NCBI RefSeq assembly: GCF_900343125.1
Contig: NZ_OPYL01000009.1
Span: 1 to 64,000, forward strand
Direction: 5' to 3'
From: Dysgonomonas sp. Marseille-P4361
Lineage (GTDB): Bacteria > Bacteroidota > Bacteroidia > Bacteroidales > Dysgonomonadaceae
Length of the DNA stretch: 64,000 bases
This document shows, in pieces, positions 29,993 through 40,666 of the stretch; within the stretch, counting starts at the first letter, position 1, and every line of letters begins with the position of its first letter. A program made the position numbers and the translations under genes. Below the pieces are notes generated by a model. That model made no database searches. It was not told where the DNA came from and saw only the letters and a list, made by a program, of their open reading frames with translations.

Positions 29993-31516
29993 TTAATGTT
30001 TAAAATGGCGTACTCCTGTAACTACCATAGAAATATTGTGTTCATTACAATATTCTATAGATAGCTTGTCATTAATCGAACCTCCAGGTTGTACTACAGC
30101 AGTTACACCTACATTACCAGCTATCTCTACACAGTCTGGGAATGGAAAAAATGCATCGGATGCCATAACAGATCCATCTAGATTGAAGCCAAAAGAGTTT
30201 GCTTTTTCTATTGCTTGCTTCAAGGCGTCAACACGCGATGTCTGTCCTGTTCCTCCAGCGCATAACTGCTTGTTCTTAACAAGAATAATAGCATTTGATT
30301 TTGTATGCTTTACTAATTTGTTAGCAAAGATAAGATCTTCAATTTCTGAATCTAGTAAAGCTCTGTTGGTTACAAGTTCTAAATCAGACGCCGTCTGTAT
30401 GCTTAAATCTTTATCTTGTTCCAAAACACCATTCAATAACGAACGGAATTGTTTTGTTCCGCTTAATCCTTGTTTTTGGACTAAGATAATACGATTTTTC
30501 TTTTGTTTTAATATTTCTAAAGCCTCATTGTCATATTCGGGAGCAATGATGATTTCGAAGAATATTTTATTGATTTCTTCAGCAGCTTCTTTGTCAATCT
30601 TTCTATTGCTCACAATAATTCCACCAAAAGCAGAAACCGGATCTCCAGCCAAAGCATCTTTCCAAGCTTCTACTACAGTAGGTCGAGAGGCAATACCACA
30701 TGCATTGTTGTGTTTCAAAATTGCAAGCGTTGTATCATCGAATTCGCTTATCAAACTTACTGAGGCTTCTATATCAAGGAGGTTATTGTATGAAATTTCG
30801 CGACCATGTAGTTGATCGAACATAGCATTGAAGTCTCCATAGAAAGTTCCTTTTTGGTGAGGGTTTTCCCCATAACGCAGATGCATAGCATTATCTTCTG
30901 CATATCTGAAAGCCGAACCTTCATAGTTATCCATATAATTGAAAATAGCAGTATCGTAAGAAGAAGATACAGAGAAAGCTTCCTTGGCAAAGAATTTTCT
31001 GTCATTTATATCGGATACTCCATTTTTTTCTTCGATTAGCTTCATCAAAGGAGCATATTGTTGTTTTGATGCAACAATGATTACATCTTTGAAATTCTTA
31101 GCAGCAGCACGTATCAATGATATACCACCTATATCTATTTTCTCAATTATATCTTGTTCTTCTGCGCCCGAAGCTACAGTTTCTTCGAAAGGATAAAGGT
31201 CTACAATAACAAGATCGATTTCTTGTATGTCATAGGCTTTAATTTGTTTCATATCTTCAGGCAGTTCTCGGCGACACAGAATACCTCCAAATATTTTTGG
31301 ATGCAACGTTTTCACTCTACCTCCCAATATAGACGGATAGCCTGTAGTATCTTCAACAGCAGCACATTCTATTCCTAGTGATTCAATAAAAGTTTTTGTG
31401 CCACCAGTAGAGATAAAGCGAACGCCTTGACTATTTAATTTTTTAATTATATCATCGAGTCCATCTTTATGATAAACCGAAACCAAAGCCGTTTTAATTT
31501 TTTTTTCTAAAGACAT
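29993..31516 (-). CDS. purH: Bifunctional AICAR transformylase / IMP cyclohydrolase
   Basis: 507 residues. The N-terminal MGS-like cyclohydrolase domain carries FISTGGTKTFIES and GGRVKTLHPKIFGGIL; the C-terminal transformylase has the LKHNNACGIA motif and KHTKSNAIILVKN. PurH performs the last two steps of IMP synthesis. A -7 box TAACTTTG (complement of 31552-31559) lies 36 bases upstream without a clear -33. It is probably cotranscribed with mreB, 28 bases downstream. Confidence 0.96.
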   Translation of the reverse strand: MSLEKKIKTALVSVYHKDGLDDIIKKLNSQGVRFISTGGTKTFIESLGIECAAVEDTTGYPSILGGRVKTLHPKIFGGILCRRELPEDMKQIKAYDIQEIDLVIVDLYPFEETVASGAEEQDIIEKIDIGGISLIRAAAKNFKDVIIVASKQQYAPLMKLIEEKNGVSDINDRKFFAKEAFSVSSSYDTAIFNYMDNYEGSAFRYAEDNAMHLRYGENPHQKGTFYGDFNAMFDQLHGREISYNNLLDIEASVSLISEFDDTTLAILKHNNACGIASRPTVVEAWKDALAGDPVSAFGGIIVSNRKIDKEAAEEINKIFFEIIIAPEYDNEALEILKQKKNRIILVQKQGLSGTKQFRSLLNGVLEQDKDLSIQTASDLELVTNRALLDSEIEDLIFANKLVKHTKSNAIILVKNKQLCAGGTGQTSRVDALKQAIEKANSFGFNLDGSVMASDAFFPFPDCVEIAGNVGVTAVVQPGGSINDKLSIEYCNEHNISMVVTGVRHFKH

Positions 31517-31695
31517 GTTATGTATTGATTTTCCGTTTATTTTTAGGGAAACAAAGTTATAAAAACTATTATTACTAGAGCCCTTTTTTAGATAAATTTT
31601 TAAGAATAAATAAGATGCGTAAAATATTACGTAAAAATCAGATGTTATTCTTAATTAATGTTTATATTCGTGAATATAGTTAACCTTTGAAGCAG

Positions 31696-33522
31696 ATGAG
31701 ATACTACATATTATTTTTATTTACACTTATTTCCGTTTTACTGCATAGTCAATCTCATAAGAGTGAAATAATATTATACAAATCTTTAAGTAAAGTAGAA
31801 AACAATAAACTAACAAGAATAGATACTATTGTCTTACAAATAAATGACCGAGCTGGCGACAATGATGTCAGAATCAGCATAGACTATACAAAAGGAGATA
31901 AATTATCTATAGGAAGTGCATGGATAGAAGATTTAGAGGGAAATATTATCAGGAAATTAAATAAAAAGGACATTGAAGACAGAAATTCGATCTCTGATAT
32001 TTCTTTATATGAGGATGATTTTGTAAAAACATTTGAATTGAAACATAATGTATATCCTTATAGAATTGTTTACTCTTACAAAAAAACATTCTCTAAATTC
32101 TTTTCTGTATTTTCCATAAATTATGCAGAGAGTTTAACTCCCGTCAGAGAAGCTATCATTACAGTAGATGTAGATTCTAAAAAAGAAATTAAGTACAGAC
32201 AAAGAAATGTGGATGATCCTGAGATTATTGACTCTTCGGGACGAAACAAATATATATGGAGATATACTTACAATCCTCCCGATAAAATAGAAAGGAATAT
32301 TTCTATTAATAGGCAAGATGCCCCTTTCATTCAGGTATTACCTGTGAACTTTAAGTATGGAGTAGAAGGCAGTTATGAAAACTGGAAAACATTTGGGGAT
32401 TGGATTTTTAATCTTAATAAAGGTAGATATGAACTGACAGATTCAGAAAAACAGAAGATTAATTCTTTATTGGCTGGAGTTGATAAGGATATAGAGAAAG
32501 CCAAGATTTTATATAAATACCTGCAAGACTACACCAGATATGTAAATGTTAATATAGATATTGGAGGTATGCAAACATATCCGGCCAGCTATGTGTGTAC
32601 GAATAAATATGGAGACTGTAAAGCTCTCTCTAATTATATGCAGGCTATGTTAAAATATGCAGGTATTAAATCTTATTATACACTGATAAGAGCAGGACGT
32701 AGGATATTAGATATAGATACAAATTTTCCGGAACAAAAATTTAATCATGCAATTTTAACGCTTCCTATCGATAAGGATACTGTTTTTTTAGAATGTACAT
32801 CAAAGAATACTCCGTTTGGCTATATTTCGAGTTCTATTCAAGGTCGGAAAGCTTTATTAATTGATGAAAGAAATAGTCGATTTGTAGATATTCCAACCAA
32901 ACAGCTTAATGACGTGAAATGTACTCGTCATATCGAAGTAGATATTGATAATCAAAATGTAGACCTTCTTATAGAAAACAGAGGCTCAGAATATGAGTAT
33001 CTTACATATCTACTAAAGGAAAAAAACAGAAATGTACTCGAGAAATATATTCGTGAGAATATTTTGCATGGCTCTTATGAACTACTAGACTATAGTATTG
33101 AAAAAGATGAATCTAAAGTTCCGAATATAGAACTTAAAGCTTCATGCAAAGTGAATAATTTATATAAGAAATATGGAAATAATCTGGTTTTAAAAATATT
33201 CCCAATCAATACACCTAAATATGAGTTGCCTGAAAACAGGACGCAGGATGTGAAAATTGAGCTGCCTGAATACTATTCTGATACTATAGTTTATGATATC
33301 GCAAACTTTGATATCGCAAAAGTTCCGAATGATATAAATATAGAATCAAAATATGGTCGGTATGAAATGACTATAAAATCAGATGAAAATAAAGTAATTG
33401 TATCTAAGTCTGTTATAATCTATCAGGGAGAATATAGTATATCTGAATATCAGGATTTCTTTAATTTTATCTTGTCTGTATGGAATAATGAACGGACGAA
33501 CTTATACATCGAAATATTATGA
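31696..33522 (+). CDS. Exported DUF3857/transglutaminase-like protein, active-site type
   Basis: 608 residues with a signal peptide (MRYYILFLFTLISVLLHSQ), an N-terminal DUF3857 beta domain (about 40-225) and a transglutaminase-like core (about 265-400). The core keeps the Cys of the triad in NKYGDCKALSNY and His in FNHAIL; the third position reads LECTSKN, with Glu where Asp is common. Beta-sandwich repeats form the C-terminus. Function in Bacteroidota is unknown; such proteins may process peptides or envelope proteins. The start is ATG 31696; three codons upstream an in-frame TTG also exists. It overlaps the next DUF3857 gene by 4 bases. Confidence 0.85.
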   Translation: MRYYILFLFTLISVLLHSQSHKSEIILYKSLSKVENNKLTRIDTIVLQINDRAGDNDVRISIDYTKGDKLSIGSAWIEDLEGNIIRKLNKKDIEDRNSISDISLYEDDFVKTFELKHNVYPYRIVYSYKKTFSKFFSVFSINYAESLTPVREAIITVDVDSKKEIKYRQRNVDDPEIIDSSGRNKYIWRYTYNPPDKIERNISINRQDAPFIQVLPVNFKYGVEGSYENWKTFGDWIFNLNKGRYELTDSEKQKINSLLAGVDKDIEKAKILYKYLQDYTRYVNVNIDIGGMQTYPASYVCTNKYGDCKALSNYMQAMLKYAGIKSYYTLIRAGRRILDIDTNFPEQKFNHAILTLPIDKDTVFLECTSKNTPFGYISSSIQGRKALLIDERNSRFVDIPTKQLNDVKCTRHIEVDIDNQNVDLLIENRGSEYEYLTYLLKEKNRNVLEKYIRENILHGSYELLDYSIEKDESKVPNIELKASCKVNNLYKKYGNNLVLKIFPINTPKYELPENRTQDVKIELPEYYSDTIVYDIANFDIAKVPNDINIESKYGRYEMTIKSDENKVIVSKSVIIYQGEYSISEYQDFFNFILSVWNNERTNLYIEIL

Positions 33523-35480
33523 AAAGAACTAGTGTTATTATTGTCTTACTAACCTTGATGCTAAAAGGTTATTCTCAGGAGAATTATACTCAAGAGGAAG
33601 GGAAAGTTACTCAGTATGAAATGAGTATGAAAGAATATGAGAAAGATAAAGATGCAGAAGCTCTTGTTGTCTACGATCTTGGAGATTATTATTTTCAGGG
33701 AGATATTTTGAATGGGTTACTACTGCATATGACAAAACATATAAAGATTAAAATACTGAAACAGGCTGGAGTTGAATATGCTAGTTTCGAAATTCCGTAC
33801 TATATGGAAGGGCGAGATTGGGAATCTATTGAATATATTGAAGGTACAACCTTTAATTATGAAAATGGAGAATTATCGAAAACAGCTTTGACAAGTAAAA
33901 ATATTTTTGAAGAAAAAGTTAATAATAATATAAGTGTTAAAAAGGTAACCTTTGCAGATGTAAGGGAAGGCTCTGTTGTTGAATTAAAATATAAGATAGT
34001 CACACCTTATTTCTATCATATGAGAGAGTGGCAATTTCAACGTAAAATTCCAGTAGTTTATAGTCAACTAAAATATAAGGCAATCCCTTATTATGAGTAT
34101 GCATACTTAGTTAAAGGAACAGAGACGTTTGATGTTCAAACATCTGAATTATTAAATGATAATAAACAATTTGGTCGATTTACTTATAAAGAGAAAGAAT
34201 TTACTTTCGGTAAGAAAGATATTCCAGCCTTTAGAGATGAGTTGTATGTAACATCAGCCAATGATTATATGATGGCTATTAAATTTCAGTTAGCTAAATA
34301 TACTTTGCCTACAGGTGGATCTCAAGAGTTAATTACTACTTGGTCTGCGATGAGTGATGATTTTCTTAAAGATGATAGATTTGGAAAGTTTATAAAGAAC
34401 AGTAAGAAAGAATCAAAAAAAATACTAGAGACATTAGATATTGCAGATAAGACTCCTATACAAAAAGTAGAGGTAATAGCTGACTATGTGAAGAATAATT
34501 ATTTCTGGGATGGTTTCTATGGTAAATATGCTTCTGATAAACTTTCTTCGTTATTAAAGCAAAAGACAGGTAATATAGGGAGTTTGAATCTTTTTCTCAT
34601 AGGTCTGCTCGAGGGGGCTGAAATAGAAGTATATCCGATCGTTCTCAGTACTAGAGGGCACGGATTGATAAGTATAAGTGCTCCTTTTACTCAATCTTTT
34701 AACTATGTAATAGCTATGGCTGTAGTTGATGGTAAGCCTATTTATATCGATGCTTCAGAACCATTATTGTATTACAATAGTTTACCTCCAAGATGTATTA
34801 ATGTAGAAGGATTGGTTATAAAACCTAAATCGGAAGAATGGACACAAATGTTTCAACGAAGGAATTCTTTAGAACAGAAAGAATTTAAAATAACTATAAA
34901 TTCAGAAAAAAAAGAAGCAAATGTGGGCGCTGTATTTTTTGGTACGGATTATGAAGCTTATAATTATCGAAAGATTTATATGGGAAAAGAAGATAATCTT
35001 ATCAAACATCTTAAAGATAAAAATAATATAGATGTCAAGAATGGAGTAAAAGTAGTTCAGAATGATAAACTAAACAGACCTTTTGTTTTCTCTTTTGACT
35101 TTTCTTCGCTCATTGAAAGTTCTGCAGATAAGCTTTTTATTCATCCATATTTTAATATATCTATATCGGATAACCCTTTTAAGCAAAAAGAAAGAAAACT
35201 TCCTGTTGACCTGATGTTTATTCAAGGTGAGATTTATAAATCGAAGTTAGAGATACCTGAGGGTTATAAGGTTGAATATATGCCAGAAAGCTATATGGAA
35301 GACAATGATGTTGTTAAGATAGATTATGTCTGCCAAAAACATGATAATATTATAGAAACAAATGCTTACTATACATTAAAACGTAATATGTATAATGCTT
35401 CTGATTACGAAAGACTAAAACAATCTTTCGCCGAAATAATAAAACGATTTTCCGAAATGATAGTATTAGTCAAGGAATGA
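33519..35480 (+). CDS. Exported DUF3857/transglutaminase-like protein lacking the catalytic Cys and His
   Basis: 653 residues with a signal peptide (MKRTSVIIVLLTLMLKGYSQ), a DUF3857 domain and a transglutaminase fold, paralogous to the upstream gene. At the Cys position of the family (G-D-C-K-A-L) this protein reads TGNIGSLNLF, and at the His position (F-N-H) it reads SFNYVIA; the Asp in PIYIDASEP remains. So it is probably a non-catalytic partner of the upstream protein, with which it is translationally coupled (ATGA overlap). Residues 1-190 are beta-rich; the C-terminus is a beta-sandwich. Confidence 0.82.
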   Translation: MKRTSVIIVLLTLMLKGYSQENYTQEEGKVTQYEMSMKEYEKDKDAEALVVYDLGDYYFQGDILNGLLLHMTKHIKIKILKQAGVEYASFEIPYYMEGRDWESIEYIEGTTFNYENGELSKTALTSKNIFEEKVNNNISVKKVTFADVREGSVVELKYKIVTPYFYHMREWQFQRKIPVVYSQLKYKAIPYYEYAYLVKGTETFDVQTSELLNDNKQFGRFTYKEKEFTFGKKDIPAFRDELYVTSANDYMMAIKFQLAKYTLPTGGSQELITTWSAMSDDFLKDDRFGKFIKNSKKESKKILETLDIADKTPIQKVEVIADYVKNNYFWDGFYGKYASDKLSSLLKQKTGNIGSLNLFLIGLLEGAEIEVYPIVLSTRGHGLISISAPFTQSFNYVIAMAVVDGKPIYIDASEPLLYYNSLPPRCINVEGLVIKPKSEEWTQMFQRRNSLEQKEFKITINSEKKEANVGAVFFGTDYEAYNYRKIYMGKEDNLIKHLKDKNNIDVKNGVKVVQNDKLNRPFVFSFDFSSLIESSADKLFIHPYFNISISDNPFKQKERKLPVDLMFIQGEIYKSKLEIPEGYKVEYMPESYMEDNDVVKIDYVCQKHDNIIETNAYYTLKRNMYNASDYERLKQSFAEIIKRFSEMIVLVKE

Positions 35481-35493
35481 TCAGTCCTAGATG

Positions 35494-35535
35494 ATAAATT
35501 ACAGCTTAAGTAGAATTACTTAAGCTGTAATTTAT
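35494..35535. terminator. Bidirectional terminator overlapping the GNAT stop codon
   Basis: Perfect 19-bp stem, ATAAATTACAGCTTAAGTA with TACTTAAGCTGTAATTTAT, with a four-base loop, between convergent genes. The stop codon of the minus-strand acetyltransferase (35516-35518) lies inside the hairpin. Confidence 0.92.
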
Positions 35536-35947
35536 AATAATTAGTTTCTCTTTTCTCGAATCCTAACTTTTGATAAAGTTTGTTTGCTGCTACCCTACTT
35601 GGATTTGAAGTTAATTCTACCTGTACGACCTTTTCCTCACGAGCATAACAAATAGCAGCATCCAATAAAGCCTTCCCTACTCCTTTGCCTTGTGCTGAGT
35701 TGTCAACAACTACATCTTCGATATAGGCCTTTTTAGAAGTTGGAATAGTGAAGATATTGAGAGTCAATGCTCCTATTATTAAAGAATTTTCGGCTCTGGC
35801 AATAAATAGATGAGAATTCTTTTCAGCCAATAGCTGTTTAAGATACTCTTCATCTATCTGACCAAAATTACTTGTTAATCGAGGCATCAGGCGGTTGATG
35901 GCCTCTAGTAATTCATCTGAATATTCCTTAACTAACTCAATATTCAC
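35516..35947 (-). CDS. GNAT-family N-acetyltransferase
   Basis: 143 residues. The acetyl-CoA signature VVDNSAQGKGVGKALLDAAI (motif A, Q/R-x-x-G-x-G/A as QGKGVG) and the closing NKLYQKLGFEKRETNYYKL segment are clear. The substrate cannot be inferred; many members acetylate small amines or protein N-termini. The start is GTG at 35947; no ATG lies near. It follows the antiporter by 12 bases on the same strand and is probably cotranscribed with it. Confidence 0.85.
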   Translation of the reverse strand: MNIELVKEYSDELLEAINRLMPRLTSNFGQIDEEYLKQLLAEKNSHLFIARAENSLIIGALTLNIFTIPTSKKAYIEDVVVDNSAQGKGVGKALLDAAICYAREEKVVQVELTSNPSRVAANKLYQKLGFEKRETNYYKLQLK

Positions 35948-35959
35948 TTCTTTTTTCTT

Positions 35960-38281
35960 TTAAAAATGAAAGTTCTCTTTCAATATTTCGTAAATGCTTT
36001 CTTTATTGCCAACAATCCAAATGATGTCATCCTCTTTGAATACTGTTGAAGCAAGAGGGTTTATTTCGTATCCGGTACTTCTTTCCACTCCAACGACATA
36101 GCCCTTTCCTCTTTTACCCATTTCAGATTGCAGCAAGCTTTTCTCATATAATCCTGAATCCTTATCAATGATAAGAGAAACACATTTAATCTTAGAGTCC
36201 GGATCCTGATCTTGTTTTTTTGCAAACTGATGAATAGTCTTCAAATATGTCCGTTCAAGAGTTATTTGATTCTTATCTGAGGCTAATCTGTTTATTTGCT
36301 CAATATTACCAACTACTGTAATGTCATCATTTTCTAATAGAATGAACTCTCCATTAGGGAAATACAGGTCTTCCTTATTTCTAATAACATCAATAATAAT
36401 CAAACCGTATCTTGATCTGAAGTCAGTATCTTTTAGTTTTACATTTTCATAATCCGACCCTTTGCCTAATTTGAATTTTCCTACATAAAGGTTTTGTTCT
36501 ATCCAACTTTCGTTTTTGAGTTCAAATGTTGTAACGCCTTCATGTTCCTTATTTTTTATCCGTTTTTCATTAATGATTCTTTGATTGAAATTAATGACAA
36601 AACGGTATTCCATATTCCAGTATAATTTCAAAAGATATTTAGAGCGGAATAAGATTAGCAAAAGTGCGATTGCAGCAATAGCTGATACCCAGATAGGTAC
36701 ATCTAAGAATTTCCAGAATATGTAGTATACAAATCCGAATGCGATGATATATCTTATAACAATAAGAGTAGATAATATAAATCTGTATTTAACATCCTGC
36801 TTCCACAGTTTTAGGATAAGAAAAGGTTGTTCGCCACCTCTATATACCAATCCTTTAAGGATAGGTGATATAGCTATTAATGTGATTAATAAACATATAA
36901 TATTAACCCATGGCCATCCTACAATAGTAGAAATATGAGGAAATAGGAAAGTAAAAGAGAGTAACACTATTGCTATTCCCAGAGAGATGAAAATAATGAT
37001 ATTAAACAGATAATTCTTTAAAAATTTAGCCCATAAAGATGTTGGCTCTGGGGATTCTAATTTTTTATCCTTAGCAAGAATGCTATCTCTCCACGAAGTA
37101 GGGATGGTTCTCATCATAAAGTCATAGGCAGCAGGACATACAGCCATCAGGTAAGGAGTTGTAAATGTTGTGATAACAGATACAGCAATAATGATTGGGT
37201 ATATAAAATTATCAGCAAGTCCGTAAGCAATAGCAGTACCGGCCACAATGAAGGCAAACTCCCCTACTTGTGCCATACTAAACCCAGATTGCATTGAGAC
37301 TAGCATCGACTCTCCAGATATACGAGCGCCCCATGTAGTAAAGACAATCTTTCCGACAAGAACAAGAAGTGTAATTAATATTATACTTTGATAATTATCT
37401 GTAACGATAGCTGGATCCATTAACATTCCTACGGATACGAAGAATATGGCTCCAAAGAAATCTTTGATAGGCTTGGTGACTCTTTCTATGTTTTCTAAAG
37501 CTACTGTTTCAGCTAAAATAGACCCCATAATGAATGCTCCCAGTGCAGAAGATAAATCTACTTTCGTAGCAAATACAACCATACCCAAGCAAAGACCAAG
37601 GGAAATAATTAGTAAAGTTTCATCATTTAGCCAGCGTCTCACTTTTTTTAAGAAAGTAGGAATAATAAAGATTCCGCAAACAACCCATACAACCATGAAG
37701 AAGACTAGCTTTCCTAAGCTCATTAATATTTCAGTACCTTCTATATGTTGGCTACTTACGGCTATCGTACCTAAGAATACCATTACCAGTATGGCAAACA
37801 GGTCGTCAAAAATTAATATTCCAAAAACAACTTCAGTAAAACGTTTTCCTCTATATTTTGGATCTTCGAAACCTTTGACTATTATGGTTGTAGAAGACAG
37901 ACAGAGCATACACCCAAGGATGATACTGTCCCACTGACTCCATCCCATCCATGTACCGAGAAAGAATCCCGATACTCCGAGCCCTAGAGCAATCATAAGA
38001 AGAGTAATAAATCCAGTCTTACTATTACTCATCAGCTTTTTGAAACTAAATTCCAGTCCCATACCGAACAGGAGGAATATAACTCCTATTTCTCCCCAGA
38101 TGTTGATACTATCTGTGTCAGAAACTGTAGGGAAAAAATTAAAATGAGGTCCGGTGATAAATCCGGCAATAATATATCCTAAAACAACAGGCTGTTTTAA
38201 CCATTTGAAGATAATGGTTACAATTCCAGCTACGATTAACATAAAAGCAAGATCGCTAATAATCGGTGGCAAATGCGTCAT
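35960..38281 (-). CDS. CPA2-family cation/proton antiporter with two TrkA-C domains
   Basis: 773 residues. The N-terminal 390 residues hold about 12 helices of the Na/H exchanger fold with GYIIAGFITGPH (34-45), FLLFGMGLEFS (69-79) and LSSALGAFIMGSILAE. A second hydrophobic block of about four helices (about 420-560) is followed by two RCK_C/TrkA_C domains (about 600-680 and 690-773). This matches the KefB/RosB-like antiporters of Bacteroidota that exchange K+ or Na+ for H+ and are gated by ligand-binding domains. No TrkA_N NAD-binding domain is seen. The gene ends 12 bases before the acetyltransferase. Confidence 0.88.
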   Translation of the reverse strand: MTHLPPIISDLAFMLIVAGIVTIIFKWLKQPVVLGYIIAGFITGPHFNFFPTVSDTDSINIWGEIGVIFLLFGMGLEFSFKKLMSNSKTGFITLLMIALGLGVSGFFLGTWMGWSQWDSIILGCMLCLSSTTIIVKGFEDPKYRGKRFTEVVFGILIFDDLFAILVMVFLGTIAVSSQHIEGTEILMSLGKLVFFMVVWVVCGIFIIPTFLKKVRRWLNDETLLIISLGLCLGMVVFATKVDLSSALGAFIMGSILAETVALENIERVTKPIKDFFGAIFFVSVGMLMDPAIVTDNYQSIILITLLVLVGKIVFTTWGARISGESMLVSMQSGFSMAQVGEFAFIVAGTAIAYGLADNFIYPIIIAVSVITTFTTPYLMAVCPAAYDFMMRTIPTSWRDSILAKDKKLESPEPTSLWAKFLKNYLFNIIIFISLGIAIVLLSFTFLFPHISTIVGWPWVNIICLLITLIAISPILKGLVYRGGEQPFLILKLWKQDVKYRFILSTLIVIRYIIAFGFVYYIFWKFLDVPIWVSAIAAIALLLILFRSKYLLKLYWNMEYRFVINFNQRIINEKRIKNKEHEGVTTFELKNESWIEQNLYVGKFKLGKGSDYENVKLKDTDFRSRYGLIIIDVIRNKEDLYFPNGEFILLENDDITVVGNIEQINRLASDKNQITLERTYLKTIHQFAKKQDQDPDSKIKCVSLIIDKDSGLYEKSLLQSEMGKRGKGYVVGVERSTGYEINPLASTVFKEDDIIWIVGNKESIYEILKENFHF

Positions 38282-38474
38282 AAAATTTTATATTTTATTC
38301 TTAAAAGCTCAATATTTATAAAAAATCTTTGCCAAATTTAATAAAAAAGAGGCAAAAATTCAAGGTTTTCATTCATCTATTTTGTTTTCTGTAGTCGAAA
38401 GATCAAGGGGTTATTCTTTTTGTAATTTATAAATAAAAGCTATAAGCTTTATGGTCTTATAGTTGAATGAAATA

Positions 38475-38518
38475 ATAAACCTTCATAAGTTTGTCGCTTA
38501 TAAAGGTTTATGTTTTTT
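38475..38518. terminator. Terminator downstream of sucCD
   Basis: Stem ATAAACCTTCATAAG / CTTATAAAGGTTTAT with one mismatch and a seven-base loop, followed by GTTTTTT. It lies about 95 bases after the sucD stop and is the only structured element in the 327-base spacer 38282-38608; the rest is AT-rich without genes. Confidence 0.65.
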
Positions 38519-38608
38519 ATAAAATTATGATATTTATAAACTCTTGTACAAATAGAATTGAGTTTTCTATCTTATTAAGTTATTCTTGAAAATTAAAAAT
38601 AACATTTT

Positions 38609-39484
38609 TTATTTATTACAAAGTCTTTCAATTAGCATTTCTGGTATTTCAGAAGGCTCTTTTGCTACTTTTACTCCGGCTGCTTCCAGAGCAGATATTT
38701 TCTCTTGAGCTGTACCTGATCCACTTGATATGATTGCACCTGCATGTCCCATTTGCTTTCCTACAGGTGCAGCCTGACCGGCTATAAACCCCACAACGGG
38801 TTTCGATACATGTTTTTTTATATATTCGGCAGCTTGCTCTTCTGCATTGCCTCCTATTTCGCCAATCAATACAATCGCTTCAGTCTCGGGATCACCTTGG
38901 AACATCTTTAATAATTCACAGAAATATAGTCCAACGACAGGGTCTCCTCCCATTCCTATTGCGGTAGATTGTCCCAAGCCTTTATTTGTGAGGTGATAAA
39001 CAATCTCATATGTTAAAGTTCCGCTTCTGCTTATCACACCAATATTTCCTTTCTTGAAAATTTGTCCGGGTAATATTCCTGTCAGAGATTCTTCAGGAGA
39101 CATCAAACCCGGACAATTTGGACCTATTAGCATTGCTCCTTTTGAATTAATGTAATGATATGCTTTCACGACATCTAAGGTAGGCACTCCTTCGGATATA
39201 CATATGATTAATTGTATGCCTGCATCGGCTGCTTCCATCATAGCATCAGCAGCAAAACGGGCAGGAACAAAAATAATTGAAGTGTTAGCTTTGGTTTGTT
39301 CTACTGCTTCATACATGGTATTGAAGATGGGAATTCCTTCTACTGAAGTCCCTCCTTTTCCGGGAGAGGTCCCTCCTACTATATTCGTGCCATAAGCTTT
39401 CATTTTTTGAGTGTGGAATCTCCCATCTCGTCCGGTTATTCCTTGTACGATCAATCTTGTTGTTTTATTTATTAAGATGCTCAT
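38609..39484 (-). CDS. sucD: Succinyl-CoA synthetase alpha subunit
   Basis: 291 residues. It carries the CoA-binding [19 protein letters not shown] start, the phosphohistidine His247 in GHAGAI (with KQM before it) and [11 protein letters not shown]. With SucC it interconverts succinyl-CoA and succinate with a nucleoside triphosphate. It lies 51 bases after sucC. Confidence 0.95.
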   Translation of the reverse strand: MSILINKTTRLIVQGITGRDGRFHTQKMKAYGTNIVGGTSPGKGGTSVEGIPIFNTMYEAVEQTKANTSIIFVPARFAADAMMEAADAGIQLIICISEGVPTLDVVKAYHYINSKGAMLIGPNCPGLMSPEESLTGILPGQIFKKGNIGVISRSGTLTYEIVYHLTNKGLGQSTAIGMGGDPVVGLYFCELLKMFQGDPETEAIVLIGEIGGNAEEQAAEYIKKHVSKPVVGFIAGQAAPVGKQMGHAGAIISSGSGTAQEKISALEAAGVKVAKEPSEIPEMLIERLCNK

Positions 39485-39535
39485 AATTCATTTTTTTTAG
39501 ATATAAACTTAATCAGGAGATAAAGAATCAAACTT

Positions 39536-40666
39536 TCAGATACTTTTAACAGCCATACTAACAGCTTCACTCATAGTTTCTGCTACTTTAAATCGAGTGT
39601 TTTCTAATATTTTACGTCCCTCTTGTTCATTGGTTCCTGTAAGGCGAACGATAACAGGAATATCTGTTTTGAGTTGATCAAATGCTTTGATTAGCCCTGA
39701 AGCTACATCATCGCAACGAGTAATTCCTCCAAATATATTTATCAAAACAACCCTAACTTGAGGGTCTTTTAATAGTAATGTCATTGCATCTATTACCTTT
39801 TGAGGATTGGAGCTTCCACCTATATCTAGAAAGTTAGCAGGAGTTCCACCATATAATTTGATCATATCCATTGTTGCCATAGCTAACCCCGCACCATTCA
39901 CCATACATCCTATATTCCCCTCCAGATGGACATAACTGAACCCTTTCTCTTTAGCATTAGCTTCTATTAATTCCTCTTCTGTTGGCTCAAAGAATTCTTG
40001 TAAATCGGGTTGTCTATAAAGGGCATTATTATCAAACATCATTTTTCCATCTATAGCAATTAATTTATTTTCGTCAGTCAGGACTAAAGGGTTGATTTCT
40101 GCTAACGAAGCATCTTTGTCTATAAATAATTGGTATAGTTTCTGTATTATCTGCCCAAGCTGGGTGACTAAGTAAATATCATCTAAGATGGAAAGAGCAA
40201 ACTTACGGGCAAGAAAATCAGGTATGCCTATACTGGGATCTATCGGAAATTTATATATTTTATCCGGCTTTTTTACAGCCACTTCTTCTATATCCATTCC
40301 CCCTTCGTCGCTTAGGATTAATACAGCCGATTTCGCATTACGATCTATGGTAAAACTTATATAATATTCGGATTTGATATTTACAGCTTCACTTATAATT
40401 ACTTTCCGAACGGGTAGATTTTTTATGCTCATATTGAGGATAGCCTCAGAATATAACTTTACTTCGTCTTTTGTCTTGGCTAATTTAATCCCTCCAGCCT
40501 TTCCTCTACCACCTGTAAGGACTTGGGCCTTTACCACTACTCTTTCAGTGGGCATTGTATTGTATGCATTCAACGATTCTTCAGAAGTTTTACTCAAAAT
40601 GAATTTTTCTACGGGAATTCCATAAGAATAAAATAATTGCTTGGCTTGATGTTCGTGTATTTTCAT
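39536..40666 (-). CDS. sucC: Succinyl-CoA synthetase beta subunit
   Basis: 376 residues. ATP-grasp domain with KAQVLTGGRGKAGGIKLAK near residues 46-64, metal/nucleotide segment SLAEINPLVLTD, and the CoA-ligase domain with NIFGGITRCDDVA. First gene of sucCD. In a Bacteroidales cell it would serve TCA-type or succinate/propionate metabolism, consistent with meaB elsewhere in the window. Confidence 0.95.
   Translation of the reverse strand: MKIHEHQAKQLFYSYGIPVEKFILSKTSEESLNAYNTMPTERVVVKAQVLTGGRGKAGGIKLAKTKDEVKLYSEAILNMSIKNLPVRKVIISEAVNIKSEYYISFTIDRNAKSAVLILSDEGGMDIEEVAVKKPDKIYKFPIDPSIGIPDFLARKFALSILDDIYLVTQLGQIIQKLYQLFIDKDASLAEINPLVLTDENKLIAIDGKMMFDNNALYRQPDLQEFFEPTEEELIEANAKEKGFSYVHLEGNIGCMVNGAGLAMATMDMIKLYGGTPANFLDIGGSSNPQKVIDAMTLLLKDPQVRVVLINIFGGITRCDDVASGLIKAFDQLKTDIPVIVRLTGTNEQEGRKILENTRFKVAETMSEAVSMAVKSI

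Noticed and set aside
30036-30815. A 259-codon plus-strand frame opposite purH
   Set aside because: It is fully contained in purH, which shows both of its enzymatic domains; no promoter or homology supports it.
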